This document shows, piece by piece, positions 8,533 to 18,195 of a stretch of 64,000 bases of DNA (positions are counted from its first letter, which is position 1; each line of letters begins with the position of its first letter). Source of the stretch: Paraburkholderia kirstenboschensis (lineage in GTDB: Bacteria; Pseudomonadota; Gammaproteobacteria; Burkholderiales; Burkholderiaceae). The position numbers were made by a program, and so were the translations under genes. The stretch covers positions 806,001-870,000 of the forward strand of contig NZ_CAJHCR010000001.1 in assembly GCF_904848585.1 (NCBI RefSeq), given 5' to 3'. The notes below the pieces were generated by a model. It worked only from the letters and a program-made list of their open reading frames with translations, was not told where the DNA came from and did no database searches.

Positions 8533-10710
8533 ATGCCTTCTGCTTCTTCCGTTTCTCCCAACTCTCCCGGTTCCTTATCCTGGCCGCTTTCTCCCGATCC
8601 GTTCCTCTGGCTCGAAGCGCTCGACGACCCTGAAGCGCTCGCGTGGGTCGACAGGCAGAATGCCCGCACGCGCGCCGCATGGTGCAGCGGCGCGCCATTC
8701 GAAACGCTCAGGCAACGTCTCGCCGATGCCTATTTGCCGCGCGAACGTCCGGTGATTCCAGACCGTTGGAAAGAATGGGCGTACGACCTGTGGCAGGACG
8801 AGCGTAATCCCAAAGGCATCTGGCGGCGCACGACCTGGGCCGCATGGCGCGGTGGCAAGCCCGAATGGCAGAACCTGATCGACTTCGATGCACTCGGCGA
8901 AGCAGAAGGAACGCCGTGGGTGTGCTCGGAGTTCGACATTCTCTATCCCGACGGCGATCGCGCGCTGATCACGATGTCGCCGGGCGGCTCGGACGCGCTG
9001 GTGGTCCGCGAGTTCGACATCGACGCACAGCGTTTTATCGACGATGGATTCGTGATCGCGAAGGCCGGCAAGCACACCGCATCGTGGATCGACCGTAATA
9101 CGCTTTACGTGGGCTGGGACAATGGTCGCAAAAGCCTGACGCGCTCCGGCTATCCGCGCGAAGTGCGGCGCTGGACGCGCGGCACGGCGCTCGCCGATGC
9201 ACCCGTCGTGTTCAAGGGGGCATTTAGCGATATCGGCGTGGAAGGGCATTACGATCCGGTGGAAAAGCGGCACACGGTGGTGAGCAGCGTCGATTTCTTC
9301 GATTCGCACACGTACTACCTGGACGACGCGAGCGGCGTGGATGGCGCTCACGCTCCCGCTCCCGCCGACGCCTGGCGCCGTTATGACGTGCCGTCGCATG
9401 TTGGAGTGAGCGGCTGGCAGGGCTGGCTGTTGCTCGAGCCGCGCCTCGACTGGCACTGCAATGGCGTCGTGTACCCGGGCGGCGCGTTGCTGGCGATTCG
9501 CGAGGCCGCGTTCCTGCGCGGCGAGCGCGACGTGACGCCGCTCTTCATGCCCACTGAGCAGACCTCCGCGTGCGAATGGACGCATACGCGCAACCAGCTC
9601 ATCGTCTCCTATCTTGAAGACGTGCAGAACAAGACCTTGTTGTTCACGACGTCGCAGATTGCGGATCAGTCATGGCAGTGGCAGCGGCGCGTCTTCCCAT
9701 CGCACCCGGACGGGCAAGCCGACGTCTCGCCGGTGGAGGCGACGCTGAACGACGAGGTGTTCGTCGATACCGATGACTATCTGCAGCCCCCCGCGTACTG
9801 GCTCGCCGATCTTGCCCGCGACGATCTCAGCGAGTGGGAGTTGCTCGAGCGCTGGCCGACGCAGTTCGACGCGACACGCTTCACGGTGACGCGCGGACAT
9901 GCGGTCTCCGCTGACGGTACACGTGTGCCGTACACGGTGATCGGACCGCGGGCCGCGCGGGATGAGCAACGCATCGACTCGGCAGAAAACGAGCCGGCCT
10001 TGCAATCCTCGCGGCCCTGCCTGCTGACCGGCTACGGCGGCTTCGCGATTCCGTTGCTGCCCAGCTATCTGACGGGGCAGGGCATCGGCTGGCTGGAGCG
10101 TGGCGGCGTGTACGTGGTCGCGCACATTCGCGGCGGCGGTGAGTTCGGTACCCGCTGGCACACGGCGGCGCAAGGCGAGGAACGGCAACGCGCATTCGAC
10201 GACTTCATCGCAGTGGCGCAAGCGCTCGTCGCGAGCGGCGTGACGAGCGCCGCGCAACTGGGCATTCAGGGCGGCAGCAACGGAGGCCTGCTGGTGGCGG
10301 CGTGCATGGTCCAGCGCCCCGATCTGTTCGGCGCGGTGATCTGCGAAGTGCCGCTGCTCGATATGAGCCGCTATCACCTGCTGCATGCAGGCGCGTCATG
10401 GATCGACGAATACGGCGATCCCGACGATCCCGACGACGCGCGCGCGCTCGCCGCTTACTCGCCTTATCACAACGTGTCGGCGGGCGTGAAGTATCCGCCG
10501 GTCCTGTTCACGACATCCACCGCCGACGATCGCGTGCATCCCGGCCATGCGCGAAAGATGGCCGCGCGCATGCAGGCGCTCGGCGTGGACAACGTGTGGT
10601 ATCGCGAGAATACGGACGGCGGGCACGGCGGCTCCGATGAACTGGAGCAGGCCGAGCACGATGCGATGGTTTTCGAGTTTCTATGGCGAACGCTGAGCGC
10701 TTCCGCTTGA
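8533..10710 (+). CDS. S9 family serine peptidase (prolyl oligopeptidase-like)
   Basis: This 725-residue protein has the two-part layout of S9A oligopeptidases: an N-terminal beta-propeller (about residues 70-420, after DPFLWLEALDDPEALAWVDRQN) and a C-terminal alpha/beta hydrolase domain. The nucleophile is S582 in GGSNGG; D665/D666 in TADDRVHPGH and H698 in GGHGG complete the triad. HIRGGGEFGTRWH before the nucleophile is a family signature. No signal peptide is visible, so it is probably cytosolic and cleaves short peptides. Whether it prefers proline, as true POP does, cannot be told from sequence. Confidence 0.9.
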   Translation: MPSASSVSPNSPGSLSWPLSPDPFLWLEALDDPEALAWVDRQNARTRAAWCSGAPFETLRQRLADAYLPRERPVIPDRWKEWAYDLWQDERNPKGIWRRTTWAAWRGGKPEWQNLIDFDALGEAEGTPWVCSEFDILYPDGDRALITMSPGGSDALVVREFDIDAQRFIDDGFVIAKAGKHTASWIDRNTLYVGWDNGRKSLTRSGYPREVRRWTRGTALADAPVVFKGAFSDIGVEGHYDPVEKRHTVVSSVDFFDSHTYYLDDASGVDGAHAPAPADAWRRYDVPSHVGVSGWQGWLLLEPRLDWHCNGVVYPGGALLAIREAAFLRGERDVTPLFMPTEQTSACEWTHTRNQLIVSYLEDVQNKTLLFTTSQIADQSWQWQRRVFPSHPDGQADVSPVEATLNDEVFVDTDDYLQPPAYWLADLARDDLSEWELLERWPTQFDATRFTVTRGHAVSADGTRVPYTVIGPRAARDEQRIDSAENEPALQSSRPCLLTGYGGFAIPLLPSYLTGQGIGWLERGGVYVVAHIRGGGEFGTRWHTAAQGEERQRAFDDFIAVAQALVASGVTSAAQLGIQGGSNGGLLVAACMVQRPDLFGAVICEVPLLDMSRYHLLHAGASWIDEYGDPDDPDDARALAAYSPYHNVSAGVKYPPVLFTTSTADDRVHPGHARKMAARMQALGVDNVWYRENTDGGHGGSDELEQAEHDAMVFEFLWRTLSASA

Positions 10711-10780
10711 GGCTTCGTGAAAGCCTATTCAGCAAGCGCGCTTGACGTTGCTTAACCTGGCCGGATCTTGCCAGTGTTCG

Positions 10781-11557
10781 TCAGCCGATCTGCGCGACGA
10801 CCGGTGCATGATCCGACGGCTGGTCCCACTTGCGCGGCACCTTATCGACTTCGCATGACGTGCACGCTTCAGAGAGCGGCTTTGAAAGCAGGATATGGTC
10901 GATGCGCAGCCCCGCGTTGCGGCGAAACGCCATCATCCGGTAGTCCCACCACGAATAGATCTTTTCGGGCTGCTCGAACTGACGGAACGCGTCGACGAGA
11001 CCCAGTTCGATCAGCCGCACGAACTCGGCGCGTTCTTCCGGCGACACGAGGTTCTGACCTTCCCACGCTTTCGGATCGTGCACGTCCCGGTCGTCCGGTG
11101 CGATGTTGTAGTCGCCGAGCAGCGCGAGCTTCGGATACAGCGCCATTTCGCTTTTGATCCAGTCGTGCAGCGCGGCGAGCCAGCGGAGCTTGTACGCGAA
11201 CTTGTCGGTGCCGGGCGCCTGGCCGTTGGGGAAGTACGCGGAGATGATACGCACGCCTTCGACGGTCGCCGCGACCACGCGCTGCTGCAAGTCCTCAAAG
11301 CCGGGAATATTCCGCACGATGCTGCTTTCGTCCACATTCAGACCCTGGCGCACGAGGATGCCGACCCCGTTGTACGTCTTCTGGCCCGCGAACCAGCTGC
11401 GGTAGCCTTTTTCTTCGAGTTCGGCGCGTGGGAACTTCTCGTCGGGCAGCTTCAGTTCCTGAAGGCACAGCACGTCGGTGCCGCTGGTTTCCAGCCAGTC
11501 GATCACATGCTGTTGGCGGACTTTGAGGGAGTTGACGTTCCAGGTGGCGATTTTCAC
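10781..11557 (-). CDS. xthA: exodeoxyribonuclease III / AP endonuclease
   Basis: This 258-residue enzyme of the endonuclease/exonuclease/phosphatase fold starts MKIATWNVNSLKVRQ. It carries the metal-binding LCLQELKL (catalytic Glu), LLGDYNIAPDDRDVHDP in the centre and SDHAPV at the C-terminus. In the family it cuts DNA 5' to abasic sites and removes 3' blocking groups in base excision repair. It is divergent from the small gene at 11748. Assignment to the Xth family is secure; whether it is the main or a second AP endonuclease in this genome is unknown. Confidence 0.93.
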   Translation of the reverse strand: MKIATWNVNSLKVRQQHVIDWLETSGTDVLCLQELKLPDEKFPRAELEEKGYRSWFAGQKTYNGVGILVRQGLNVDESSIVRNIPGFEDLQQRVVAATVEGVRIISAYFPNGQAPGTDKFAYKLRWLAALHDWIKSEMALYPKLALLGDYNIAPDDRDVHDPKAWEGQNLVSPEERAEFVRLIELGLVDAFRQFEQPEKIYSWWDYRMMAFRRNAGLRIDHILLSKPLSEACTSCEVDKVPRKWDQPSDHAPVVAQIG

Positions 11558-11747
11558 GGGAAATTCTCAAGCTGAATGGCGCAGGAGCCGTAGCTTACCA
11601 GCGCACACGGGACGAGACGATTTTCGCGCGGCTCGAACCGTGCGGAACGAACAAAATAAAAAGCCGATGCGCGACGCGCGCGGCGTATAGTGGGGATCAC
11701 ACTCACAGTTTGACTTACCCAGGCACCGGCGTGCAGCGGAGGGCATC

Positions 11748-12035
11748 ATGGCTCAACTTTATCCCGATGTTTATAAGGACTTCGAAGTGCATCCGCTGGT
11801 TTTCTCGCGGGCGTTCGATAAGTTCGACGGGCACAAGCGGCACGCGGAAGGCTATGACGTCGCGGTGCGTGTGTGTCGTCCCGGCGCAATCAGCGGTTCG
11901 AAGGCGAGCCGCGTGTTTCGTCTGGTGCTGCCTGCAACCTTCTCCGATTTCGGCGTGGCCAAACGCAGCGCGAGCCAGTACGGCGCGGATATCATCGACG
12001 GCAAGATCGAGGGCGCGACAGTGCTCGATCTTTGA
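11748..12035 (+). CDS. small conserved-looking protein of unknown function
   Basis: A 95-residue cytosolic protein with no signal peptide or membrane segment. A clear GGAGG ribosome binding site lies 6 bases before the ATG, and a TATAGT -10-like hexamer lies about 60 bases upstream, so it looks like a real gene. The sequence is mixed in charge, with a FxKFDGHKRHAEGYDVAVRVCRPG core and a hydrophobic FRLVLPATF strand. I do not recognise the family. It stands alone between xthA (divergent) and the initiator tRNA gene. Confidence 0.65.
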   Translation: MAQLYPDVYKDFEVHPLVFSRAFDKFDGHKRHAEGYDVAVRVCRPGAISGSKASRVFRLVLPATFSDFGVAKRSASQYGADIIDGKIEGATVLDL

Positions 12036-12107
12036 GCCACAGATGCTCGCGTGTACGCTTGTGTTTGTGCTTCGCACGAATGAATCATGCGATTGTTGAG
12101 GGATCGT

Positions 12108-12136
12108 TTGACGTAGCGCGAACATCTCTATACAAT
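12108..12136 (+). promoter_or_regulatory. sigma-70 promoter of the initiator tRNA gene
   Basis: TTGACG at 12108-12113 and TACAAT at 12131-12136 are separated by 17 bases. Each box matches the consensus at five of six positions. The tRNA begins 14 bases after the -10 box. Confidence 0.8.
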
Positions 12137-12149
12137 CCTTTTTCTCTGA

Positions 12150-12226
12150 CGCGGGGTGGAGCAGTCTGGCAGCTCGTCGGGCTCATAACCCGAAGGTCAC
12201 AGGTTCAAATCCTGTCCCCGCAACCA
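12150..12226 (+). tRNA. initiator tRNA-fMet (CAT)
   Basis: A 77-nucleotide cloverleaf with encoded CCA. The anticodon CAT sits in GGGCTCATAACCC, giving the three consecutive G-C pairs in the anticodon stem that mark an initiator. The first base C faces A at position 72, an unpaired end required for formylation. The T-arm GGTTCAAATCC is normal. A strong promoter precedes it and an intrinsic terminator follows. Confidence 0.97.
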
Positions 12227-12236
12227 AGCATTGTTG

Positions 12237-12268
12237 AAAGCCCGCTGGCGCAAACCAGCGGGCTTTTT
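12237..12268 (+). terminator. intrinsic terminator after tRNA-fMet
   Basis: AAAGCCCGCTGG (12237-12248) pairs with CCAGCGGGCTTT (12255-12266) around CGCAAA, followed by a T run. It ends the single-gene tRNA transcript. Confidence 0.85.
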
Positions 12269-12332
12269 AACTTGTGGCACCCGAATTCCTGCGTTGCCAT
12301 TGCGATGGATCGCAATCGCCCGTCATCCGTAT

Positions 12333-13031
12333 CTACTGCGCTCCAATTGCCCACTCAACCGCCGCTTGCGCATGCAACGCTGTGGTATCGAAAACGGGCA
12401 GAACAGAATCTTCCGGCTTGATCAGCAATGTGATTTCGGTGCATCCGAGAATCACCGCTTGCGCGCCGCGCGCGGCCAGCGATTCGATCACACTTTGATA
12501 CACCGCGCGCGATTCGCTGTTCACGTTGCCGTGACACAGCTCGTCGTAAATGATGCGGTGTATGTCCGCGCGTTCGGCTTCTTCGGGCACCAAAGTCTCG
12601 AGTCCATAGCGTTCGCGCAGGCGGCCCGTGTAGAACGTCTGCTCCATCGTATAGCGCGTACCGAGTAAGCCGACCCGCTCGACGCCTGCCGCGCGCAGCG
12701 CAGCGCCGGTCGGATCGGCGATATGCAGAAACGGTACGTTGATCGCCTGCTCGATCGATTCATACACCCGATGCATCGTGTTGGTGGCGAGCATCACGAT
12801 CTCGGCGCCCCCGCGTTCCAGTTGACGCGCCGCGTCGGCCATCTGGTCGCCGAGCGCGCTCCAGTCGCCCGCGCGCTGATTTGCTTCGATCGGCGCAAAG
12901 TCCACGGTCAGCATCAGGCTACGCGCGTTGTGATGACCGCCAAGGCGCGCCTTTGCGTGACGGTTGAGCAGCCTGTAATACTCGGCTGACGACTCCCAGC
13001 TCATTCCACCGATCACACCTATCGTCTTCAT
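12333..13031 (-). CDS. aspartate/glutamate racemase family protein
   Basis: A 232-residue protein of the Asp/Glu racemase fold starting [20 protein letters not shown]. The first catalytic position is T85 (LATNTMH) instead of cysteine, while the second, C197 in ILGCTEI, is present. This Thr/Cys pair is found in the E. coli YgeA type, an L-Asp/Glu-specific racemase with one-base character, rather than in two-cysteine aspartate racemases. It probably interconverts amino acid enantiomers; the substrate is uncertain. It is divergent from the amidohydrolase gene at 13244. Confidence 0.87.
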   Translation of the reverse strand: MKTIGVIGGMSWESSAEYYRLLNRHAKARLGGHHNARSLMLTVDFAPIEANQRAGDWSALGDQMADAARQLERGGAEIVMLATNTMHRVYESIEQAINVPFLHIADPTGAALRAAGVERVGLLGTRYTMEQTFYTGRLRERYGLETLVPEEAERADIHRIIYDELCHGNVNSESRAVYQSVIESLAARGAQAVILGCTEITLLIKPEDSVLPVFDTTALHAQAAVEWAIGAQ

Positions 13032-13243
13032 CTGTATGCTCCCGAATCAATGCGTCCTGATGACTGAGCCCAGTATAGGTGCGCCACGGTGCATGCAGCC
13101 GGTACGGATTTCGCGGCGCTCGCCGGTACGGCAAGCTGATAAAACGCCTGGTAAAACGCCGGACAAAACCTGCGCTTACTTTCTGACGCCGATAGAATCG
13201 TCATCAGCCACAAAGCGGACGGACACACATAAGGGAGCGAGAT

Positions 13244-14536
13244 ATGGATCTGATCATCCGCCGCGCGATGCTGCCGCCAAGCGTCGCGCCGCAACCCGGG
13301 CAGCCGCTCGACATCGGCATTGAAGCGGGGCGCATCGTTGCCGTGGAGCCGCATCTCGCCGCCGCAGCGCGCGAGGAAATCGACGCTGCCGGCTCGCTCG
13401 TCACGCCACCGTTCGTCGATCCGCATTTCCATATGGACGCGACGCTCTCTTACGGTTTGCCGCGCGTGAACGCGTCGGGCACGCTTCTCGAAGGTATTGC
13501 GTTGTGGGGCGAGCTGAAGCCGCAACTTACGCAGGACGCGTTGATCGAACGCGCGATGCAGTACTGCGACTGGGCGGTCGCGCGTGGGCTGCTCGCAATC
13601 CGCAGTCACGTCGATGTATGCGATCCGCGCCTTCTCGCTGTCGAGGCGCTCGTCGAAGTGAAACGCCGCGTCGCGCCGTATCTCGATCTGCAACTGGTGG
13701 CGTTTCCGCAAGACGGCGTGCTGCGCAGCCCCGGCGCTTTCGAGAACCTGAAGCGGTCGATTGCAATGGGCGTCGACGTGGTCGGCGGCATTCCGCATTT
13801 CGAGCGCACCATGGCCGACGGCGCGCAGTCGGTGCGCATGCTGTGCGAGTATGCGGCGGAGCAGGGCTTGCGCGTCGACATGCATTGCGATGAATCGGAC
13901 GACCCCATGTCGCGCCACATCGAAACGCTTGCCGCCGAGACGCAGCGTCTCGGCTTGCATGGGCGCGTCACCGGTTCGCATCTGACCTCGATGCATTCGA
14001 TGGACAACTACTACGTGAGCAAGCTCTTGCCGCTCATGCGCGAATCGGGCGTTGCAGCCATCGCGAATCCGCTCATCAACATCACGTTGCAGGGACGCAG
14101 CGACACGTATCCCAAGCGGCGCGGCATGACCCGCGTGCCGGAGATGATGGCCGCAGGAATCAACGTCGCCTTCGGCCATGATTGCGCGATGGATCCGTGG
14201 TACAGCCTGGGCTCGGGCGACATGCTCGAAGTCGCGCACATGGGTTTGCACGTCGCGCAGATGACGGGCGTCGAAGGCATGCACGCGTGTTTCGACGCGG
14301 TCACGGTGAACGGCGCACGCATTCTCGGTCTTGAAGACTACGGCGTCGCGCCCGGCTGCGCGGCCAATCTCGTGCTACTCGACGCGCGCAATCCCGTCGA
14401 AGCGATCCGCTTGCGCGCGGCGCGACTGGTGGTGATAAGCCGCGGCAAGGTGGTGAGCCGTGCGCCGGCTGCCCGTGCGGCGCTCTCGCTCGAAGGGCGT
14501 CCCGCAGAGGTGGATTTCAAGCTGCATCGCGGCTGA
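13244..14536 (+). CDS. codA: cytosine deaminase-like amidohydrolase
   Basis: A 430-residue member of the CodA branch of metal-dependent amidohydrolases. Metal ligands are H61 and H63 (FVDPHFHMD), H214 (MHCDESDDP) with E217 as acid/base, H246, and D313 in GHDCAMDPWYSLG. CodA of E. coli converts cytosine to uracil. Here the residue after the metal aspartate is C314, where E. coli has D314, a residue tied to substrate specificity, so the substrate may be cytosine or another pyrimidine or N-heterocycle. No codB-type permease is adjacent. A GGGAGCGAG ribosome binding site precedes the ATG. Confidence 0.78.
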   Translation: MDLIIRRAMLPPSVAPQPGQPLDIGIEAGRIVAVEPHLAAAAREEIDAAGSLVTPPFVDPHFHMDATLSYGLPRVNASGTLLEGIALWGELKPQLTQDALIERAMQYCDWAVARGLLAIRSHVDVCDPRLLAVEALVEVKRRVAPYLDLQLVAFPQDGVLRSPGAFENLKRSIAMGVDVVGGIPHFERTMADGAQSVRMLCEYAAEQGLRVDMHCDESDDPMSRHIETLAAETQRLGLHGRVTGSHLTSMHSMDNYYVSKLLPLMRESGVAAIANPLINITLQGRSDTYPKRRGMTRVPEMMAAGINVAFGHDCAMDPWYSLGSGDMLEVAHMGLHVAQMTGVEGMHACFDAVTVNGARILGLEDYGVAPGCAANLVLLDARNPVEAIRLRAARLVVISRGKVVSRAPAARAALSLEGRPAEVDFKLHRG

Positions 14537-14558
14537 GGGCGGCAGGTTTCGAGTAAAC

Positions 14559-14597
14559 AAAAGCCGGTGTCCGCTCGCGCGGAACACCGGCTTCTTT
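14559..14597. terminator. bidirectional hairpin between codA and prlC
   Basis: AAGCCGGTGT (14561-14570) pairs with ACACCGGCTT further on, with an inner CCGC/GCGG extension. A T-rich tail follows on the plus strand (CTTTAC) and a better one on the minus strand (CTTTTGTTT). It can end both converging genes. Confidence 0.75.
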
Positions 14598-14686
14598 ACA
14601 TCGGCGCTGATCGAGGCGCTGCTCGGGGCGCCTAATGATGCGCTAAACGATGCGCCGAGGGTTTCCTCCGCGCATCATGCAGCGTT

Positions 14687-16795
14687 TCAATGCGCCGCGG
14701 CGGGCGTCATGCCGTTGTGCCGCAGCAAGGCGTCGATGTTCGGCTCACGCCCGCGGAACGCCTTGAACGATTCCATCGCCGGACGGCTGCCGCCCACTTC
14801 GAGAATCTCCTTTCGATAACGCATGCCGGTTGTCTGGTCGAGGACACTGCCGCTCGCGGCCTGCGCCGCTTCCTCGAATGCTGCGTAGGCGTCGGCGGAC
14901 AGCACTTCTGCCCACTTGTAGCTGTAGTAGCCCGCCGCATAACCGCCGGCAAAAATATGGCTGAACGTGTTCGGCCAACGGGAGAACGGCGCCTGCGGCA
15001 CGACATGGAAGCGCTCGTTGATCTCGCTTGCCAGTTCGGTCGCGTTCTTCGTGCCGGCTGCGTCGAAGCCGGTATGCAACTGCATGTCGAACATGGAAAA
15101 CACGATCTGGCGCAGCGTGCCGAGACCGCTCTGGAAGTTCTTCGCGGCAAGCATCTTGTCGAACAGTTCGCGCGGCAGCGGCTGCGCGGTTTCGACGTGC
15201 GAAGTCATGTCCGAGAGCACGTCCCACTCCCAGCAGAAGTTTTCCATGAACTGCGACGGCAGTTCGACCGCGTCCCACTCCACGCCGTTGATGCCCGAAA
15301 CGCCGAGCTCATCCACACGCGTGAGCATGTGATGCAGGCCATGCCCGAACTCGTGGAAAAGCGTGATGACTTCGTCGTGCGTGAAGCAGGCCGGCTTGCC
15401 GCCGACCGGCGCGGAGAAGTTGCAGGTCAAATAAGCAACCGGCGTTTGCACGCCGCCATGCGTATGCTTGTGACGGCCGCGCGCGTCGTCCATCCACGCG
15501 CCGCCGCGTTTGCCTTCGCGTGCGTACAAGTCGAGATAGAACTGCGCGACGAGGCCGCCGTCCTGGTTCTCGACGCGGAAAAAGCGCACGTCCGGATGCC
15601 AGACGGCTGCTTCATCGCGGCGGATGCGCACGCCGAAGAGCGTTTCCGTGACCTTGAACAGGCCCTTGAACACAGCGTCTTCCGGGAAATACTGTTTGAC
15701 TTCGTTCTCCGAGAACGAATAGCGCTTCTGACGCAGACGTTCGGCGGCGAACGTCATGTCCCACGGTTGCAGATCGCTCAAGCCGAGCTCGCTTGCGGCG
15801 AATTCGCGCAACTCCTTCCAGTCCTGCTCCGCATGCGGGCGCGCGCGCGTGGCGAGGTCTTCGAGGAAAGCCATGACCTGTTCCGGCGATTCGGCCATTT
15901 TGGGCGCGAGCGATACCTCGGCGAAATTCTTATAGCCGAGCATATGCGCTTCTTCGGCACGCAGCTTCAACTGGTCGGCGAGCACCGACGTGTTGTCCCA
16001 CTCGGGCTTGCCCTTGCCGTATTGCGGGCCCAGCTCGGATGCGCGCGTCACATATGCGCGGTACATCGCTTCGCGTATCGGACGGTTTTCCGAGTACTGC
16101 ATGACGGGAAAGTACGACGGGAAATGCAGCGTGAACTTGTAGCCGGTCTTGCCTTCGCGCTCCGCGGCTTCCTTCGCGGCCTCGATCACGTCTTCCGGCA
16201 GGCCGGCCAGTTCCGACTCGTTGCCGGCTTCGACGAAATACGCGTAGGCGTTGGTCGCATCGAGCACGTGGTCCGAAAACGCTTTCGACAACGCTGCCTG
16301 ACGTTCCTGCAACTCGGCGAAATGCGGCTTCTGGTCTTCAGGCAATTCCGCGCCGGACAAACGGAAGTCGCGCAGCGCGTTGCCAAGAATCTTCTTGCGT
16401 TCGCTCGTCAGCGAGGCGAATTCATCGCTCGCGCTCAGCGTCTTGTACTTCTCGTAGAGCGCAAGATTCTGCCCGACGCTCGACCAGAACTCGGTGACGC
16501 GCGGCAGATTCTCGCCATACACGGCGCGCAGCTCGGGCGTGTCGGCGACGGCGTTCAGATGGCCGACGACGCTCCAGGCGCGCGACAGCGGTTCGGTCGC
16601 GCGCTCGACCGGCTCGACGACATCGGCCCATGAAGCGGGCGTGATCGGCTGGGCGGCGCGCTCAACGGCGGCGGCCGCATCGGCGAGCAGCACGTCGAGT
16701 GCGGGCGTGACATGTTCGGGGCGGATGTCGCCAAAGCGCGGCAGGTCGGAGAAATCGAGGAGCGGATTGTCGTGATTCGAGACGGTAGTGGACAT
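14687..16795 (-). CDS. prlC: oligopeptidase A (M3 zinc metallopeptidase)
   Basis: A 702-residue cytosolic thimet-type peptidase. The zinc motif HEFGH places ligands at H481 and H485 with the catalytic glutamate E482; the distal ligand lies in the following helix. Length and the N-terminal pattern NPLLDFSDLPRFGDIRPEHV fit oligopeptidase A. In E. coli it degrades signal peptides released from the membrane and other short peptides. In many Burkholderiales prlC directly follows folD; here a gene on the other strand lies between them (17053-18195). Confidence 0.95.
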   Translation of the reverse strand: MSTTVSNHDNPLLDFSDLPRFGDIRPEHVTPALDVLLADAAAAVERAAQPITPASWADVVEPVERATEPLSRAWSVVGHLNAVADTPELRAVYGENLPRVTEFWSSVGQNLALYEKYKTLSASDEFASLTSERKKILGNALRDFRLSGAELPEDQKPHFAELQERQAALSKAFSDHVLDATNAYAYFVEAGNESELAGLPEDVIEAAKEAAEREGKTGYKFTLHFPSYFPVMQYSENRPIREAMYRAYVTRASELGPQYGKGKPEWDNTSVLADQLKLRAEEAHMLGYKNFAEVSLAPKMAESPEQVMAFLEDLATRARPHAEQDWKELREFAASELGLSDLQPWDMTFAAERLRQKRYSFSENEVKQYFPEDAVFKGLFKVTETLFGVRIRRDEAAVWHPDVRFFRVENQDGGLVAQFYLDLYAREGKRGGAWMDDARGRHKHTHGGVQTPVAYLTCNFSAPVGGKPACFTHDEVITLFHEFGHGLHHMLTRVDELGVSGINGVEWDAVELPSQFMENFCWEWDVLSDMTSHVETAQPLPRELFDKMLAAKNFQSGLGTLRQIVFSMFDMQLHTGFDAAGTKNATELASEINERFHVVPQAPFSRWPNTFSHIFAGGYAAGYYSYKWAEVLSADAYAAFEEAAQAASGSVLDQTTGMRYRKEILEVGGSRPAMESFKAFRGREPNIDALLRHNGMTPAAAH

Positions 16796-17052
16796 GAGGC
16801 TTCCTGTCTGACGCGGGTGAACGGGTAATCGGTACTTTAATCGGTGCTTGGGCCGCGTGCGCGCTGCGACGGCTTATAACACCGCACATCAGCATTATTG
16901 GGGCGGGGCGCGCCGATTCCAATCGCCGGCACACAAATTAGCAGATGTCGCGGCCCGTAGCGCTTTTGTGCGAAAGCGAACGGTGCGAAATGGTGCCGCG
17001 CCGCATTCTGACGTGTCTATCGCGTTGCGACGCTTTTCAGCAAGAGGTACCG

Positions 17053-18195
17053 ATGAACCCGCTTTCGCACGCTCTATCGCGCAACGGCAACAATTTCGAC
17101 CTGGTGCGGTTGCTGGCCGCCGTGGCCGTGGTGTATGGCCATTCGTATCTGCTGCAGTCGCCGGACGGCACGACCGACTGGGTCCAGAACGCGCTGGGTT
17201 TCGACGGTTTCGGCGCGCTCGGTGTGTACGCGTTTTTTCTGCTGAGCGGCATGCTCGTGACCGCTAGCTTCGACCGTCAACGCTCGGTGCCGCGCTTCGC
17301 CGTGTTGCGGATTGCGCGCCTGTGGCCGGCTGTCGCGCTTGGATCGCTCGTCACCGTGTTTATCGTCGGGCCGCTTTTTACGACGCTGCCGCTGCGCCAG
17401 TATTTCAGTTCGGGCATGACGTGGGCGAACCTCGACAACTTCTCGACCATCGTGATGAAAACCGGCTGGGCGCTGCCGGGCGTGTTCGAACACAACCGCT
17501 TTCCCGTCGATGTCTGCGGCCCGTTGTGGACGCTGCCGCTCGAAGTACGCTGCTACCTGATCGTGCTCGCCACCGGCCTGCTCGGGCTGCTGTCGAGCGC
17601 ACGTGGTGCCGCGCTCGCGGCGGCGCTCGGCATTGCGGCTTTCGTGCTGCGCGTGCATTTGCCGCCGCATCTGACGCCGCATTCGCTGCCGCTCGTACAG
17701 ATCGGCCTGCGCGACTTCAGCGAGACGCCTGGCGGCTATTCGTTCTGGCCGGAGCCGTTCTTCATGCTCGGCATGCTGCTGTATGGCTTGCGCGAGCGTA
17801 TCGGTATCGACGGTCTGACAGCGCTCGCATTCACCATGGTGTTCCTGGTGTTCCGCGACACGGCCGGCGCGCAGCCGTTGTTCTATCTGGCCTTCGTGTA
17901 CGGCGTACTGTGGATCGGGACGACGCCGCTGTTGCGGCGGTTCGTGCCGCGCCATGACTACTCGTACGGGATCTATCTGTATGGCTTCATGGTGCAGCAA
18001 TGCGTCGCGAATATCGCTCCGCATTTGAGCCATGTGACGGCGGTGCTGGTCGCCGCGCCGCTTATCCTGCTATGCGCGGCTTTGTCGTGGCACTGCGTCG
18101 AGCGGCCGGTGCTGAAGTGGTGCCGTGGGCGCCTCGCGCGCCGGCGGACGCCGCGCCCCGACGGCGTGTCGGTGAGCGAGCAGGCCGTGCGCTAA
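17053..18195 (+). CDS. membrane acyltransferase, acyltransferase-3 family
   Basis: A 380-residue polytopic membrane protein. The ATG at 17053 follows an AAGAGG ribosome binding site; upstream in-frame codons are not family-like. FDLVRLLAAVAVVYGHSYLL carries the conserved histidine of the family near residue 34, GVYAFFLLSGMLV is the second conserved segment, and GPLWTLPLEVRCY near residue 155 is the family PLW-x-L-x-E motif. About ten hydrophobic helices follow. Members O-acylate sugars of lipopolysaccharide, exopolysaccharide, peptidoglycan or small molecules; the acceptor here is unknown because no glycan genes are adjacent. It is opposite in strand to both neighbours. Confidence 0.88.
   Translation: MNPLSHALSRNGNNFDLVRLLAAVAVVYGHSYLLQSPDGTTDWVQNALGFDGFGALGVYAFFLLSGMLVTASFDRQRSVPRFAVLRIARLWPAVALGSLVTVFIVGPLFTTLPLRQYFSSGMTWANLDNFSTIVMKTGWALPGVFEHNRFPVDVCGPLWTLPLEVRCYLIVLATGLLGLLSSARGAALAAALGIAAFVLRVHLPPHLTPHSLPLVQIGLRDFSETPGGYSFWPEPFFMLGMLLYGLRERIGIDGLTALAFTMVFLVFRDTAGAQPLFYLAFVYGVLWIGTTPLLRRFVPRHDYSYGIYLYGFMVQQCVANIAPHLSHVTAVLVAAPLILLCAALSWHCVERPVLKWCRGRLARRRTPRPDGVSVSEQAVR

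Noticed and set aside
14690..16633. Long open frame opposite prlC
   Set aside because: It is an antisense shadow produced by GC3-biased codons; the prlC frame carries all zinc-peptidase motifs.
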